64,000 nt of DNA from Actinokineospora diospyrosa (lineage in GTDB: Bacteria; Actinomycetota; Actinomycetes; Mycobacteriales; Pseudonocardiaceae). The notes under the pieces were generated by a model. The model had not been told where the DNA came from and did no database searches. It saw only the letters and a program-made list of their open reading frames with translations. The stretch covers positions 220,740 through 284,739 of the forward strand of contig NZ_JAMTCO010000013.1 of the NCBI RefSeq assembly GCF_024171925.1. Reading direction: 5' to 3'. Below are positions 25,279 to 34,206 of the stretch, one piece after another; the first letter of the stretch is position 1, and each line of letters begins with the position of its first letter. The position numbers and the translations under genes are program-made.

Positions 25279-25836
25279 GTGACCACGCTGAGTGACCGGC
25301 CGGGGACGGCTGTGGTGATCATCGACGTGCAGAACGCGGTGGTGGCCAACGCGCACGAGCGCGAGGCCGTCATCGGGAAGATCAACGTGCTGCTCGACCG
25401 GGCCAGGACTGCGGGTGTCCCGGTCGTCTGGGTGCAGGACAACGGCGGCGACCACCCCAACGGCAGCCACGGTTGGGAGATCGTCCCGGAGTTGGCGCCG
25501 CTGGAGTCCGAGCCCCGGGTGCAGAAGGAGTACGGCGACTCCTTCGAGGAGACCGACTTGGAGTCCGTTCTGGCCGACCTGCGGGTCGGCTCCCTGGTCG
25601 TGGCGGGCGCGCAGACCGACGCCTGCGTCCGCTCGACCCTGCACGGCGCCGTGGCCAGGGGCTACGACACGACCCTGGTGTCCGATGCCCACACGACCGA
25701 GGACTTCACCGAGTACGGCGCCCCGTCCCCGGACAAGGTCATCGCCCACACGAACCTCTACTGGAGCTTCCACTCCGCCCCCGGCCGCACCGCGGGCATC
25801 GCCCCCGCCGCCGAGGTCGCCCTAGGTTCCGCCTGA
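25279..25836 (+). CDS. Isochorismatase-like cysteine hydrolase
   Basis: 185 residues from GTG 25279, preceded by GGTGAGGAGAGG. The cysteine-hydrolase triad is visible: D16 in AVVIIDVQNAV, K83 in RVQKEYGDSFEETDL and C116 in VVAGAQTDACVRSTLHGAVA, with the conserved cis-peptide region just before the Cys. The family includes isochorismatases, nicotinamidases and N-carbamoyl hydrolases; GDSFEETDLESVL is more typical of the general isochorismatase-like group. No neighbouring pathway indicates a substrate. Confidence 0.88.
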   Translation: MTTLSDRPGTAVVIIDVQNAVVANAHEREAVIGKINVLLDRARTAGVPVVWVQDNGGDHPNGSHGWEIVPELAPLESEPRVQKEYGDSFEETDLESVLADLRVGSLVVAGAQTDACVRSTLHGAVARGYDTTLVSDAHTTEDFTEYGAPSPDKVIAHTNLYWSFHSAPGRTAGIAPAAEVALGSA

Positions 25837-26114
25837 CCCGCCCGGCTCACGACGCACACCCGGCGGACCACATCGACCGCCAGGTGGCCCGTGGTCGCGC
25901 CCACGATCCGAGCGGCGCCCGGCTGATCACTCATGCGGTGCCACGTCGAGTGCTGATTGATCGCGCTCGTGGTCCGGCGGGGGTGCGCTCTGCCCTGTCG
26001 CAGTCTGAAATAGCGCTGGAACCGCTGCGGCGGAAAAGCGATTCAGTTTCTTGCCCGGCGATGGACGCGCGTTGACTATCCCCGGTACGGGATGGACTTT
26101 TAGGGCCTGAAACG

Positions 26115-26149
26115 CCGCAGGGGCGATCCTGGTGGGACCGCCCCTGCGG
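26115..26149 (-). terminator. Terminator downstream of the GNAT gene
   Basis: CCGCAGGGGCG (26115-26125) pairs with CGCCCCTGCGG (26139-26149) around a 13-nt loop. It lies 5 nt beyond the stop of the leftward APC-GNAT operon. The rest of 25837-26114 shows no gene. Confidence 0.7.
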
Positions 26150-26154
26150 ATAGA

Positions 26155-26739
26155 TCATCTCGGTTGCCGCCAGAGCGGCCACATTGTGGGGCCGTCCTCC
26201 GGCAATGCGTACGGCTCCCCGAGCGGCTTATAGCCCTCCCGCTCGTACAGCCGCGCGCTGTCGAGCGTGCTCGCCTCCAGGAACGCCGCCAAGCCCCGCT
26301 CGTCCAGCGCGGCGTGGTGGTGTCGCAGCAAGGTCGCGCCGAGACCGTGCCCCTGCCGGTGCGGCAACACAGCCAGCAGCGCCAGGTGGTGGTGCGGTTC
26401 GGCCGGGTGGTGCGCGTCGAACGCCGCGTCCAGTGCGTGGAACCGGTCCGCGTACCGGCCGGTAGCGGCCAGGACGCGGGCGGCGTAGTCCGCGGGGGCG
26501 GGCGGTTTGCCGTGTTCGCGGTGGAACCAGACGGCGACCGCGTCGTCGTCGATGGTGTCGATGTGGCCGTGGGTCGCGGCGTGCTCGACCAGGATCTCGA
26601 AGTCCGCGGTCAGGGCGGCCAGCCGGTCCGCCGGGGTGTCGACCAGCCACGCGGTCTGCGGCAGCGGTTCGAACGCCCGGGCGACCACGGCCGCGCAGTG
26701 CGCGATGTCGGCCGTGCTCGCCCGGGTGATCGTGGTCAT
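26155..26739 (-). CDS. GNAT family N-acetyltransferase
   Basis: 194 residues from ATG 26739, overlapping the APC permease stop by 4 nt. The GNAT acetyl-CoA motif A is LALLAVLPHRQGHGLGATLL (Q/RxxGxG/A), followed by FLEASTLDSARLYEREGYKP, the usual motif B ending. The N-terminus (TTITRASTADIAHCAAVVAR) is the standard GNAT start. Coupling to an amino-acid permease suggests it acetylates an imported amine or amino acid; this is inferred. Confidence 0.9.
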   Translation of the reverse strand: MTTITRASTADIAHCAAVVARAFEPLPQTAWLVDTPADRLAALTADFEILVEHAATHGHIDTIDDDAVAVWFHREHGKPPAPADYAARVLAATGRYADRFHALDAAFDAHHPAEPHHHLALLAVLPHRQGHGLGATLLRHHHAALDERGLAAFLEASTLDSARLYEREGYKPLGEPYALPEDGPTMWPLWRQPR

Positions 26740-28181
26740 CGGGCGCCCACCGGGACGCGACCGGCGCCCCGGCCGATGGCGTCGTAGACCTGCGGTCGGG
26801 TGCGCCGCAGCAGCAGCCCGTAGCCGACCCCGCCCAGGGCGACCACGGCGAAGGCGATCGGGATGCCCCAGCGCAGCGGTGAGGTCTCCGGGACGCCGAG
26901 CAGCAGCGCGTAGTTGGCGACCACCAGCACCAGGATGGCGGTCACCGCGATGGCCGCGATCGGGGGCGCCACCTTGTGCACCGTCGAGGTGTCCTCGTCG
27001 TTGTCGCGCAGGAAGCGCACCGTGGCGAACGCGGTGGCCGCCAGCAGCATCAGCACGCCGAGGGCGCCCGCGGTGCCCGCGATGTAGAACATCTCGGTCA
27101 GCGGGTCCCAGCCGCCGATGGCGTAGGCGATGATCACGAGCAGGGCCAGCGCGCTCTGGGTGAGCGAGGCGGCGCCGGGCTGGCCGGTGCGCGGGGTGGT
27201 GCGGCCGAGCGCGGCGGGCAGGACCTGGTCGCGGCCCAGCGCGAAGGTGTAGCGCGCGCAGGTGGCGTGGAAGCTGATCAGCGCGGCGAGCACGCTGGTG
27301 ACCAGCAGGATCTGCCCGGCCTCGGCGGCCCACGCGCCCAGGTTCTGCTCGGCGAGGGAGAACAGCACCCCGGCGGGGGAGGCCTGCGCGGCGGCGACGA
27401 CGTTGTCGGGACCCGCGGCCTGGATGGTCGACCAGGAGGAGAGCGTGTAGAGCGCGCAGAGGCCGCCGATGCAGATGATCGTCGCGCGGCGGACCGCGCC
27501 GGGGCTGGCCTGCTCGGAGAACACCGCGCTCTGCTCGAAGCCGACGAAGCCGAGCACGGCAAGGCCCAGCAGCGGGCCGAGGCCGGAGCCGAGCAGGTCG
27601 CCCAGCGCCAGGCCGGACAGCGTCGGGCCGCCCTCGGCGGGGTTGGCCAGGTTGGCGATGGTGTAGAGCAGCACCAGCGCGACTTCGGCGGCCAGCAGCA
27701 CCAGCAGCACCCGGGCGGAGTTGCGGATCCGGCGCACGCCGAGCACCGCGACGACCACCCAGGCGACGATGGCGATCACCCACCACGGCAGGTCGAGGCC
27801 GAACCACTTGTTCAGCAGCGGCGCCAGGGACGGGCCGATCGCCCCGTAGAGGCCGATCTGCAGGACGTTGTAGGACAGCAGCGCGATCCACGACGCGCTG
27901 ACCCCGGCGGGCCTGCCCAGGCCGAGGCTGACGTAGGTGTAGAAGGCGCCCGCGTTGGGCACCTGGCGGGCCATGGCGACGTAGCCGACGCTGAACACCG
28001 CGAGCACCGCGGCGATGATCACGAAGGCCAGCGGCAGGCCGAGCGTGCCGGTGGCGGCCAGCCCGGTCGTCACGATCGCCGCGCAGACCGTCAGCGGCGT
28101 GGCCGCCGACGCGGTGAAGAACACCACCCCTGCGGTCGACACGCGTTGCCCGGCGAGGGTCTGGGCTGCGGTTGTGGACAC
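26736..28181 (-). CDS. APC superfamily amino-acid permease
   Basis: 481 residues from GTG 28181, chosen because AAAGGAG lies 5 nt upstream. About 12 hydrophobic segments are present. The N-terminus has VVFFTASAATPLTVCAAIVT and the APC hallmark VGYVAMARQVPNAGAFYTYV; GFVGFEQSAVFSEQASPGAV is the conserved region around TM6. It resembles ethanolamine/amino-acid APC permeases. It is co-transcribed with the downstream GNAT; the GPP34 gene lies 86 nt upstream on the same strand. Confidence 0.9.
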   Translation of the reverse strand: MSTTAAQTLAGQRVSTAGVVFFTASAATPLTVCAAIVTTGLAATGTLGLPLAFVIIAAVLAVFSVGYVAMARQVPNAGAFYTYVSLGLGRPAGVSASWIALLSYNVLQIGLYGAIGPSLAPLLNKWFGLDLPWWVIAIVAWVVVAVLGVRRIRNSARVLLVLLAAEVALVLLYTIANLANPAEGGPTLSGLALGDLLGSGLGPLLGLAVLGFVGFEQSAVFSEQASPGAVRRATIICIGGLCALYTLSSWSTIQAAGPDNVVAAAQASPAGVLFSLAEQNLGAWAAEAGQILLVTSVLAALISFHATCARYTFALGRDQVLPAALGRTTPRTGQPGAASLTQSALALLVIIAYAIGGWDPLTEMFYIAGTAGALGVLMLLAATAFATVRFLRDNDEDTSTVHKVAPPIAAIAVTAILVLVVANYALLLGVPETSPLRWGIPIAFAVVALGGVGYGLLLRRTRPQVYDAIGRGAGRVPVGAR

Positions 28182-28267
28182 GGTCACTCCTTTGTGGACC
28201 TGGTAGAGACGGTTCTGGGGACGGAGTGGGCAGCCGGTCCGGTGGTGCGGTCGGTCGCCGGTCGTGG

Positions 28268-28954
28268 TTAGAACAGCGGGGTGACCGCTGCTGTCACGAG
28301 TACTTCGGTGGCGTTGTCGATGAGCGCGACCGCGCTCGGCCACAGGTTCGTCCGGATCTGGCGTTCCAGTTCCTCGTGCACGCCGGGTTCGCAGTGGCTC
28401 AGGATCTCGCGGTCGCGGCCGGTGGCGCGCAGCAGCCCGGCCAGCAGCAGGTCCGCTGTGGACAGCGGGCGGGGGACGCTCAGGTTGCCCGCGATGCGCA
28501 CGCCCGCCGCGGCCGCGGTGCTCAGCGACGGCGGGACGTAGAGCTCCAGCGGCTTGCGCAGCAGCCGCCTGCGGGTGGTGCGCACGACCTTGCCGGAGGC
28601 GAGCATCCGGTGCTTGACCAGCTCGGCGATGTCGCGCGCGACCAGGACCATGATCCAGTCCTTGGCCGCCTCGACGCTGTGGTCCTTGCGCGCCCACGCG
28701 CGCACCCGCTCCTGCAGCTCGTCGGCGGCAGGCACGTCGGCGACCCGCAGCAGACCGTCCTCGATGATCATGTGGCGGGACAGCATCAGTTCGCCGAGCA
28801 CCGCGGCGGCGAGGCCGACGGCGAGCGCCTGCGGTTCCAGCCGCTGCTCGCCGGTCATGTCGTCGAGCCCGCAGAGGAAGAACTCGTCGGCCAGCAGCAG
28901 CGCCGGTTTCGCCTTTCCGTATTGCGGTGCGGTCACCGAGGGCACCGGGCCCAT
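28268..28954 (-). CDS. GPP34 (Golgi phosphoprotein 3-like) family protein
   Basis: 228 residues taken from ATG 28954. GPP34 features: LLLADEFFLCGLDDMTGEQR, ALAVGLAAAVLGELMLSRHM with IIEDGLLRV, a central DHSVEAAKDWIMVLVARDIA with ELVKHRMLASGKVV, and a C-terminal LAGLLRATGRDREILSHCEP. Eukaryotic GOLPH3 binds PI4P; the role of the many actinobacterial copies is unknown. Its N-terminus is uncertain because the frame stays open upstream. Confidence 0.85.
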   Translation of the reverse strand: MGPVPSVTAPQYGKAKPALLLADEFFLCGLDDMTGEQRLEPQALAVGLAAAVLGELMLSRHMIIEDGLLRVADVPAADELQERVRAWARKDHSVEAAKDWIMVLVARDIAELVKHRMLASGKVVRTTRRRLLRKPLELYVPPSLSTAAAAGVRIAGNLSVPRPLSTADLLLAGLLRATGRDREILSHCEPGVHEELERQIRTNLWPSAVALIDNATEVLVTAAVTPLF

Positions 28955-29503
28955 TCGTCGCCCCTGGGCCTGCTGTGGTGGTCCGAGCGGGTCCGCCCCC
29001 GCCACTGGACTGGTCGACTCACGTTCCTCACTTCTTCGTGGTGTGCGCGCCGCAGGATAAAGGCGATACCGACAGCGCGGGATACCCCCATGAGGGTGAC
29101 CACCCGATCGGCCCAATCCCGTACACCACGGCCGAACGGGGGACGGCACCGGACCACTGTGTGGGATGGCAACGCTCCCGGTCGTGTGACCTGACTGAGA
29201 CAATCGGGTGGTCGGGGCCGGTGAACTGAGCGATCCTCAGTGGAGTCCTCAGTGGTCTCGCGGCCGCCGGGAATGGGCGTCCACAATAGATCGTGAATGA
29301 TGTTCACCTGTATTGTCGGGCACCTCGGAATAGCGCGCGCGATACCGGCCGGTAAGTTTCGGGCGCTTGTGGACACGGCTCTGTGATCAGCGGCGCGGCG
29401 CCGGTGAATGGATGTCTCGCCCGTCGAGAAACATTCCACCGACAACGTCTCACCGATAGCGTTCTTCGTTTCGACCGCGCGGAGCAGGGGTACCGATCCC
29501 GAC
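28955..29503. other. Intergenic region upstream of the repeat protein
   Basis: 549 nt without a supported gene between divergent transcription units. A 9-nt direct repeat CCTCAGTGG occurs twice near 29235-29256. The region should contain the promoters of GPP34 and of the repeat-protein/M50 operon. Short frames here have noncoding composition. Confidence 0.4.
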
Positions 29504-30160
29504 ATGGAGCGAAGCAACCAGGCACACCTGCCCCCGCTGTCGGCCGACGACCTCGCCGCCGAGACCGGCGCCGCGCTGCCCGCCAAGGAGGTCTACTCCC
29601 TGCTCGACCTCAACGTCGACCTCGACCTGGCCCTGGACCTGGCCGCCCCGATCGACCTCGCGGTCGCGGCCAACGCCAACGTCGCCGCCCCGATCGACGC
29701 GGCCGTCGGCGCGAACGTGCTGTCCACCGACTCCACCGCGCAGGCGCTGTCGGACCAGGGGGTGGCCATCACCCAGGGCATCACCGGCGACTCGACCGCG
29801 CACTCGACCCAGGACAGCGCCATCGACCAGTCCGAGCCGGTCCCGACCACCCCGCCCGCCGCCCAGCCCGGTGGCGTGCACGCCGTGGACATCCCCGACG
29901 ACATCAGCGGCGCGCTCAACGGCGGCCTGCTCAACCTGGACGTGAACGTCAACGCCGACCTGGACCTGACCGCCCCGATCAACGGCGCGATCGCCGCCCA
30001 GGCCAACGTCGCCGCCCCGATCGACGCCGCGGTGTCGGCCAACATCGGCTCGACCGGCTCGGAGGCCACCGCGGTCGCCCAGCAGCAGGCGATCATCAAC
30101 CAGGACATCACCGGCAACGCCACCGCCACCGCCGACCAGACCAGCGACGTCGACCAGTAA
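29504..30160 (+). CDS. Two-repeat Asp/Ala/Asn-rich protein, probable partner or substrate of the M50 protease
   Basis: 218 residues from ATG 29504; no signal peptide. A leader-like N-terminus (LPPLSADDLAAETGAALPAK then EVYSLLDLNVDLDLALDLAA) precedes two homologous blocks of about 60 residues. Block 1 (about 48-109) has ANVAAPIDAAVGANVLSTDS and ends ITGDSTAHSTQDSAIDQ. Block 2 (about 156-218) has ANVAAPIDAAVSANIGSTGS and ends ITGNATATADQTSDVDQ. A Pro-rich linker joins them. It is very acidic and free of Cys. Thirteen nt downstream begins an M50 protease with a PqqD-like N-domain, suggesting recognition of the leader and processing. The function is unknown. Confidence 0.75.
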   Translation: MERSNQAHLPPLSADDLAAETGAALPAKEVYSLLDLNVDLDLALDLAAPIDLAVAANANVAAPIDAAVGANVLSTDSTAQALSDQGVAITQGITGDSTAHSTQDSAIDQSEPVPTTPPAAQPGGVHAVDIPDDISGALNGGLLNLDVNVNADLDLTAPINGAIAAQANVAAPIDAAVSANIGSTGSEATAVAQQQAIINQDITGNATATADQTSDVDQ

Positions 30161-30173
30161 GAAGGGGGCCCGG

Positions 30174-32459
30174 ATGAGCGTCATCTCGGGCCCGGGCACC
30201 GCACCGGGGCGGGACGCCGACGCGTCCCGCCCCGCGGTGCCGACACGGGCCGACGGCGTGCTGTTGATCGGGGAGATGAGCGGGTCCGGCTACCGCCGCC
30301 CGCCCGCCCTGGTCCGCCGCGCGGACGGCCAGGTGCTGCAACTGACCCCGCTGCTGTACCGGGTGCTGGAGGCCGTCGACGGCCACAGCGACCACGACGG
30401 GATCGCCGAGCGCGCGGGCGCTGCCGTCGGCAGGCGGATCAGCGGGCAGGACGTGCGGGTGCTGCTGGACAAGCTGCTCCCGCTCGGCGTGCTGCGGCTG
30501 CCAGACGGCACCGACCCGAAGCCGCGCAAGGCGAACCCGTTGCTGGGCCTGCGGATGCGCTGCGTGATCTCCAGCGAGGACACCACGCGGCGGGTGACCA
30601 GCCCGTTCACCTGGCTGTTCCACCCGCTGGTCGTGGTCGCCGTCGTGCTCGCGTTCCTCGGTGTGTCGTTCTGGGTGCTGTTCGAGAAGGGCCTGGCGGG
30701 CGCGGCGTACGAGGCGTTCCAGCGGCCGTCGTTGCTGCTGCTGGTGTTCGCGGTGACGATCATCTCCGCCGGGTTCCACGAGTTCGGCCACGCCGCCGCG
30801 GCCCGCTACGGCGGCGCCACACCCGGCGCCATGGGCTTCGGCATGTACCTGATGTGGCCCGCCTTCTACACCGACGTCACCGACAGCTACCGCCTCGGCC
30901 GGGCCGGGCGGCTGCGCACCGACCTCGGCGGGCTCTACTTCAACGCCATCGTCGCCGTCGCGATGTTCGGCGGCTGGGCGCTGTCCGGGTGGGACGCGTT
31001 GCTGCTGGTCATCGCCACGCAGCTGCTGCAGATGGTCCGCCAGCTCACCCCGCTGGTCCGCTTCGACGGCTACCACGTGCTCGCCGACCTCACCGGCGTG
31101 CCCGACCTGTTCCAGCGGATCAAGCCGACACTGCTCGGGCTGCTGCCGAACCGGTGGCGCTCCCCGGAGACGACCGTGCTCAAGCCGTGGGCGCGCGCGG
31201 TCGTGACGCTGTGGGTCGTGGTCGTCGTCCCGGTGCTGCTGCTCAGCCTGCTGCTGATGGTCCTGACCCTGCCGCGCATCATCGGCACCGCGGTCAACGG
31301 GGTCCAGCAGCAGTGGGCGGGCCTGGGTGCGGCGTTCGACGACGGCAACCTGGCCCTCTCCGCGGTGCGGGTGCTGTCGATCGTTGCGATCGCCGTGCCG
31401 ATGCTGGGCATCTTCTACCTGCTGGCGCGGATGGTGCGCCGGACGGGCAAGAAGGTCGTCGGCTGGTCATCGGCGAAGCCGGGTCGCCGCGCTGTCGCAC
31501 TCGTTGCGCTCATCGCGGTCGTCGTCGGGTTGGCGTGGGCGTGGTGGCCGGAGGGTGACCGCTACCGGCCGATCCAGCCTGGCGAGCGCGGCACGGTGCA
31601 GGACGTGATGCCGCAGGCCGCTCGCGCTCCTCAGGCCCTTCCCGAGCGTTCGTCGGTCGTCCCGGCGGCGGGTAAGCGGCAGGCGCGGATGCCCGAGGGT
31701 GCCGCTCTGCCCACAAAGGACAAGCCGGTCCCGGCTGTGGTCCTGCGCCCGGTCAACAATCCGACCGCGCCTAGTTGGGTGTTCCCCTTCCAGCGCCCCG
31801 ACGCCCCCGGCCCTGGCGACAACCAGGCCGTCGCCATCAACACGACCGACGGGTCGGTGCTCTACGAGGTCGCCTTCGCGCTGGTGTGGGCCACGGAGGA
31901 CACGGTGGACAACCGCAACGAGGCATGGGCATTGGCCAGCTGCCGCGACTGCGCCACCGTCGCGATCGCCCTCCAGATCGTGATCATCGTCGGCCAGGCG
32001 AACGTGGTGGTCCCGGAGAACGTGGCCGTCGCGGTCAACAAGTCCTGTGTGGACTGCGTGACCTTCGCCCTCGCCGCGCAGCTGGTGCTCACCGTCGCCA
32101 ACGAACCGAGCGAGGCGGCGAAGGCGGAGATCACCGAGATCTGGTCCCGCATGACGGACCTGGCCACGCGGGTCCAGGACATGTCCATCGCCGAGATCCA
32201 AGCCGAGTTCGACGCCGTCAAACGCGAGATCCAGGCCGTCCTCGACGCCGACCAGCCGCCCTCCACCACCACAACCCTGCCCACCTCGTCGTCGTCCACG
32301 GCCACCTCGGTCACGACTACAACGCCCTCGCCCACCGAGTCCTCGTCGACCCCACCATCGTCGACGACACCCCCGTCGAGCGAGACACCTTCGTCGAGTC
32401 CGAGCCCGAGCCCGAGTCCGACCACCAACTCGGAATCGGTGGTGCCGACGAGTCCATAA
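30174..32459 (+). CDS. Membrane M50-type zinc metalloprotease with PqqD-like N-domain and Thr/Ser-rich tail
   Basis: 761 residues. Residues about 40-108 (LQLTPLLYRVLEAVDGHSDH onward) resemble a PqqD-like winged helix of the kind that binds leader peptides. Several TM segments follow, with the zinc motif H202-EFGH in ISAGFHEFGHAAAARYG and LVRFDGYHVLADL as probable third-ligand region. After TM helices near residue 450 an exported domain contains a duplicated motif (SCRDCATVAIALQIV and SCVDCVTFALAAQLV). The final 75 residues are Ser/Thr/Pro repeats like a wall-spanning stalk. It matches the group called putative peptide zinc metalloproteases. It likely processes or moves the neighbouring repeat protein. 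Confidence 0.82.
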   Translation: MSVISGPGTAPGRDADASRPAVPTRADGVLLIGEMSGSGYRRPPALVRRADGQVLQLTPLLYRVLEAVDGHSDHDGIAERAGAAVGRRISGQDVRVLLDKLLPLGVLRLPDGTDPKPRKANPLLGLRMRCVISSEDTTRRVTSPFTWLFHPLVVVAVVLAFLGVSFWVLFEKGLAGAAYEAFQRPSLLLLVFAVTIISAGFHEFGHAAAARYGGATPGAMGFGMYLMWPAFYTDVTDSYRLGRAGRLRTDLGGLYFNAIVAVAMFGGWALSGWDALLLVIATQLLQMVRQLTPLVRFDGYHVLADLTGVPDLFQRIKPTLLGLLPNRWRSPETTVLKPWARAVVTLWVVVVVPVLLLSLLLMVLTLPRIIGTAVNGVQQQWAGLGAAFDDGNLALSAVRVLSIVAIAVPMLGIFYLLARMVRRTGKKVVGWSSAKPGRRAVALVALIAVVVGLAWAWWPEGDRYRPIQPGERGTVQDVMPQAARAPQALPERSSVVPAAGKRQARMPEGAALPTKDKPVPAVVLRPVNNPTAPSWVFPFQRPDAPGPGDNQAVAINTTDGSVLYEVAFALVWATEDTVDNRNEAWALASCRDCATVAIALQIVIIVGQANVVVPENVAVAVNKSCVDCVTFALAAQLVLTVANEPSEAAKAEITEIWSRMTDLATRVQDMSIAEIQAEFDAVKREIQAVLDADQPPSTTTTLPTSSSSTATSVTTTTPSPTESSSTPPSSTTPPSSETPSSSPSPSPSPTTNSESVVPTSP

Positions 32460-32481
32460 TGGAATGAGTGACTGAAGTGAA

Positions 32482-32511
32482 GTGAGGGGCGGCCATCTGG
32501 CCGCCCCTCAC
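32482..32511. terminator. Bidirectional terminator between convergent operons
   Basis: GTGAGGGGCGGCC (32482-32494) and GGCCGCCCCTCAC (32499-32511) give a perfect 13-bp stem with an ATCT loop. It sits between the stops of the M50 gene (32459) and the leftward desaturase gene (32516). Confidence 0.8.
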
Positions 32512-32515
32512 CGAT

Positions 32516-33358
32516 TCACGCGTTGATGGTTCGACAGGCCGCTATGAAGTCGATCAGTTCGGTGACCTTGTCCGACTTCGCGTCCACCGCCCGGTTGAGT
32601 ACCTTGATCAGGTAGTCGTAGGCGTCGGTGTGGTCGTAGCGGGCGGTGTCGGCGATCTTCAGGGCCCAGCGCCAGTAGCCGCGGATGGTGTCGGCCAGGG
32701 GCATGCGGAAGTCGGCGATCACCGCCCGGACCGGTTCCACCACCGCGTCCCCGTACCGCACCAGGTAGCGCTGCAGCATGTCGGCGAAGAAGGTGAAGTG
32801 GCGGGCCTCGTCGCGGCTGAGCCGGTTGAGGATTTGGCCCAGGACCGGTTCGTCGATGACTTGGCGCAGGTTCTGGTAGTACAGCTGTGTCGCCTTCTCC
32901 TGCACCAGTGGGTAGGTGAAGAACTGCACCGCGTCGGCGTAGTCGACGGCGAACTTCTTCTGGCCCTCCACTGCCAGGGAGTCCCGCAAGCCGGATGCCG
33001 AAGCCAGGCCGGATTCCACTTGGTAGCGGAAGAGTGTCCGCGCGTGCGTGTCCTCCTCCTGCGCCCACCGGATCGAGAAGTGGTACAGCTCCCTGTTGTG
33101 CACGAACACTTCCCGCTCCACGCTCTCGTTCAGCGGGAAGTGTTCGTCGTACAGCGCGAAGTACCCGGGCAGGTGGTCCTCGATGATGGTGATGAACTCG
33201 ACCGCCGAGCGTTGGCCGTCGGTGAGGCGGGACGCGTCGGCCAGGGGCCAGTCGAAGTCGAACTCGTCCCAGCGGGTGCGGCCCGCGCGCAGGAACGTGC
33301 CGACCGCCGCGTCCACCTCCGCCGCGGGCAGCAGTGGCCCGCCGACTTGCCTGTGCAC
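32516..33358 (-). CDS. Acyl-ACP desaturase-like di-iron protein (FA_desaturase_2)
   Basis: 280 residues from GTG 33358, with GGGAGG 7 nt upstream; the longer open frame runs into the methyltransferase gene and is rejected. It is a soluble ferritin-like di-iron fold: EFITIIEDHLPGYFALYDEH, first ExxH in WAQEEDTHARTLF and second in LSRDEARHFTFFADML. Plant and mycobacterial members (DesA1/A2) desaturate acyl-ACP. It is the last gene of the leftward lipid-type cluster, so the probable substrate is an acyl chain on the ACP at 34193. Regiochemistry, or hydroxylation instead of desaturation, cannot be told. Confidence 0.85.
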   Translation of the reverse strand: MHRQVGGPLLPAAEVDAAVGTFLRAGRTRWDEFDFDWPLADASRLTDGQRSAVEFITIIEDHLPGYFALYDEHFPLNESVEREVFVHNRELYHFSIRWAQEEDTHARTLFRYQVESGLASASGLRDSLAVEGQKKFAVDYADAVQFFTYPLVQEKATQLYYQNLRQVIDEPVLGQILNRLSRDEARHFTFFADMLQRYLVRYGDAVVEPVRAVIADFRMPLADTIRGYWRWALKIADTARYDHTDAYDYLIKVLNRAVDAKSDKVTELIDFIAACRTINA

Positions 33359-33375
33359 AACCGTTCCCTCCCCGA

Positions 33376-34206
33376 TCAGCGGCGTTTCGCGCAGGTCAGC
33401 GCGTAGTGCTTGGTGGTGAAGCCCCAGCCCGCGTTCGCCGTGCGCAGGTACTTGGTGAGCTTGTCGGCCAGGCCCGCCTCGATCTCGTCGAGCCGCTCGG
33501 CCGAGGCGGCCACGTTCACCAGCCAGTCCTCGATGGTCCGGTGGTAGTGCTCGGTCAGGTCGTCCACCGCCACCACGCTGAACCCGGCGTCCTCGGCGCC
33601 GCGCACCAACTCCGACAGCGGCCGCATGTCGCCCCAGCCGAAGATCGCGTCGCGGACGAACGCCGTGGACTCCTGCTCGCTGAACTCCGCGTGCTTGGCG
33701 GCGTTGCGGAAGCAGCTCTCCGAGACGTAGAGCATGCCCTTGGTGCGCAGCGCCGCGTGCGCCCGGCCGAACGCCTCGCCGAGGTCGGGCATGTGCACGA
33801 TCGACCCGAGCATGGTGACCGCGTCGAACGAGCGCGGCTCGATGTCGAGCTCCTGGATCTGCCCGACCCTGGTCGTCACCAGCTCGCCCAGGCCGCGCTC
33901 GGCCACCAGGTCGTGGATGTAGCCGTGCTGGTTGGGCGCCGGGCTCACCCCGACCACGCGCGCGCCGTACTCCTGGGCCATGAACAGGATCAGCGACCCC
34001 CACCCGCAGCCGATGTCGAGCAGCCGCTTGCCCGGCGCCAGCTTGACCCGGTCGGCGACGAACCGCAGCTTGGTGCGCTGCGCCTGCTCCAGGGTGTCCT
34101 CGGGGGAGGTGTAGAGGCCCGAGGAGTACTTGCGCATCGGGTCCAGGTACAGCCCGAAGATCTCCGGGTCGAGGTCGTAGTGGACGTTGGTGTCAGCGAC
34201 CGCCAC
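33376..34206 (-). CDS. Cyclopropane-fatty-acid-synthase-like SAM methyltransferase
   Basis: 276 residues. The N-terminus (VHYDLDPEIFGLYLDPMRKY then SSGLY) matches CFA/mycolic-acid cyclopropane synthases. SAM motif I is RLLDIGCGWGSLILFMAQEY, followed by VGVSPAPNQHGYIHD, where CFA synthases usually have a TxSxxQ motif. IVHMPDLGEAFGRAHAALR and YVSESCFRNAAKHAEF follow. It probably methylates or cyclopropanates a double bond made by the adjacent di-iron proteins. It overlaps the ACP gene by 14 nt. Small-molecule methylation of another kind is possible. Confidence 0.85.
   Translation of the reverse strand: MAVADTNVHYDLDPEIFGLYLDPMRKYSSGLYTSPEDTLEQAQRTKLRFVADRVKLAPGKRLLDIGCGWGSLILFMAQEYGARVVGVSPAPNQHGYIHDLVAERGLGELVTTRVGQIQELDIEPRSFDAVTMLGSIVHMPDLGEAFGRAHAALRTKGMLYVSESCFRNAAKHAEFSEQESTAFVRDAIFGWGDMRPLSELVRGAEDAGFSVVAVDDLTEHYHRTIEDWLVNVAASAERLDEIEAGLADKLTKYLRTANAGWGFTTKHYALTCAKRR

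Noticed and set aside
25931..26182. 83-codon minus frame left of the GNAT gene
   Set aside because: It runs through the terminator hairpin at 26115-26149 and has no RBS or protein-like composition.
32516..34003. 495-codon version of the acyl-ACP desaturase
   Set aside because: The extra N-terminal residues overlap the methyltransferase gene out of frame. GTG 33358 with GGGAGG upstream gives the family's normal length.
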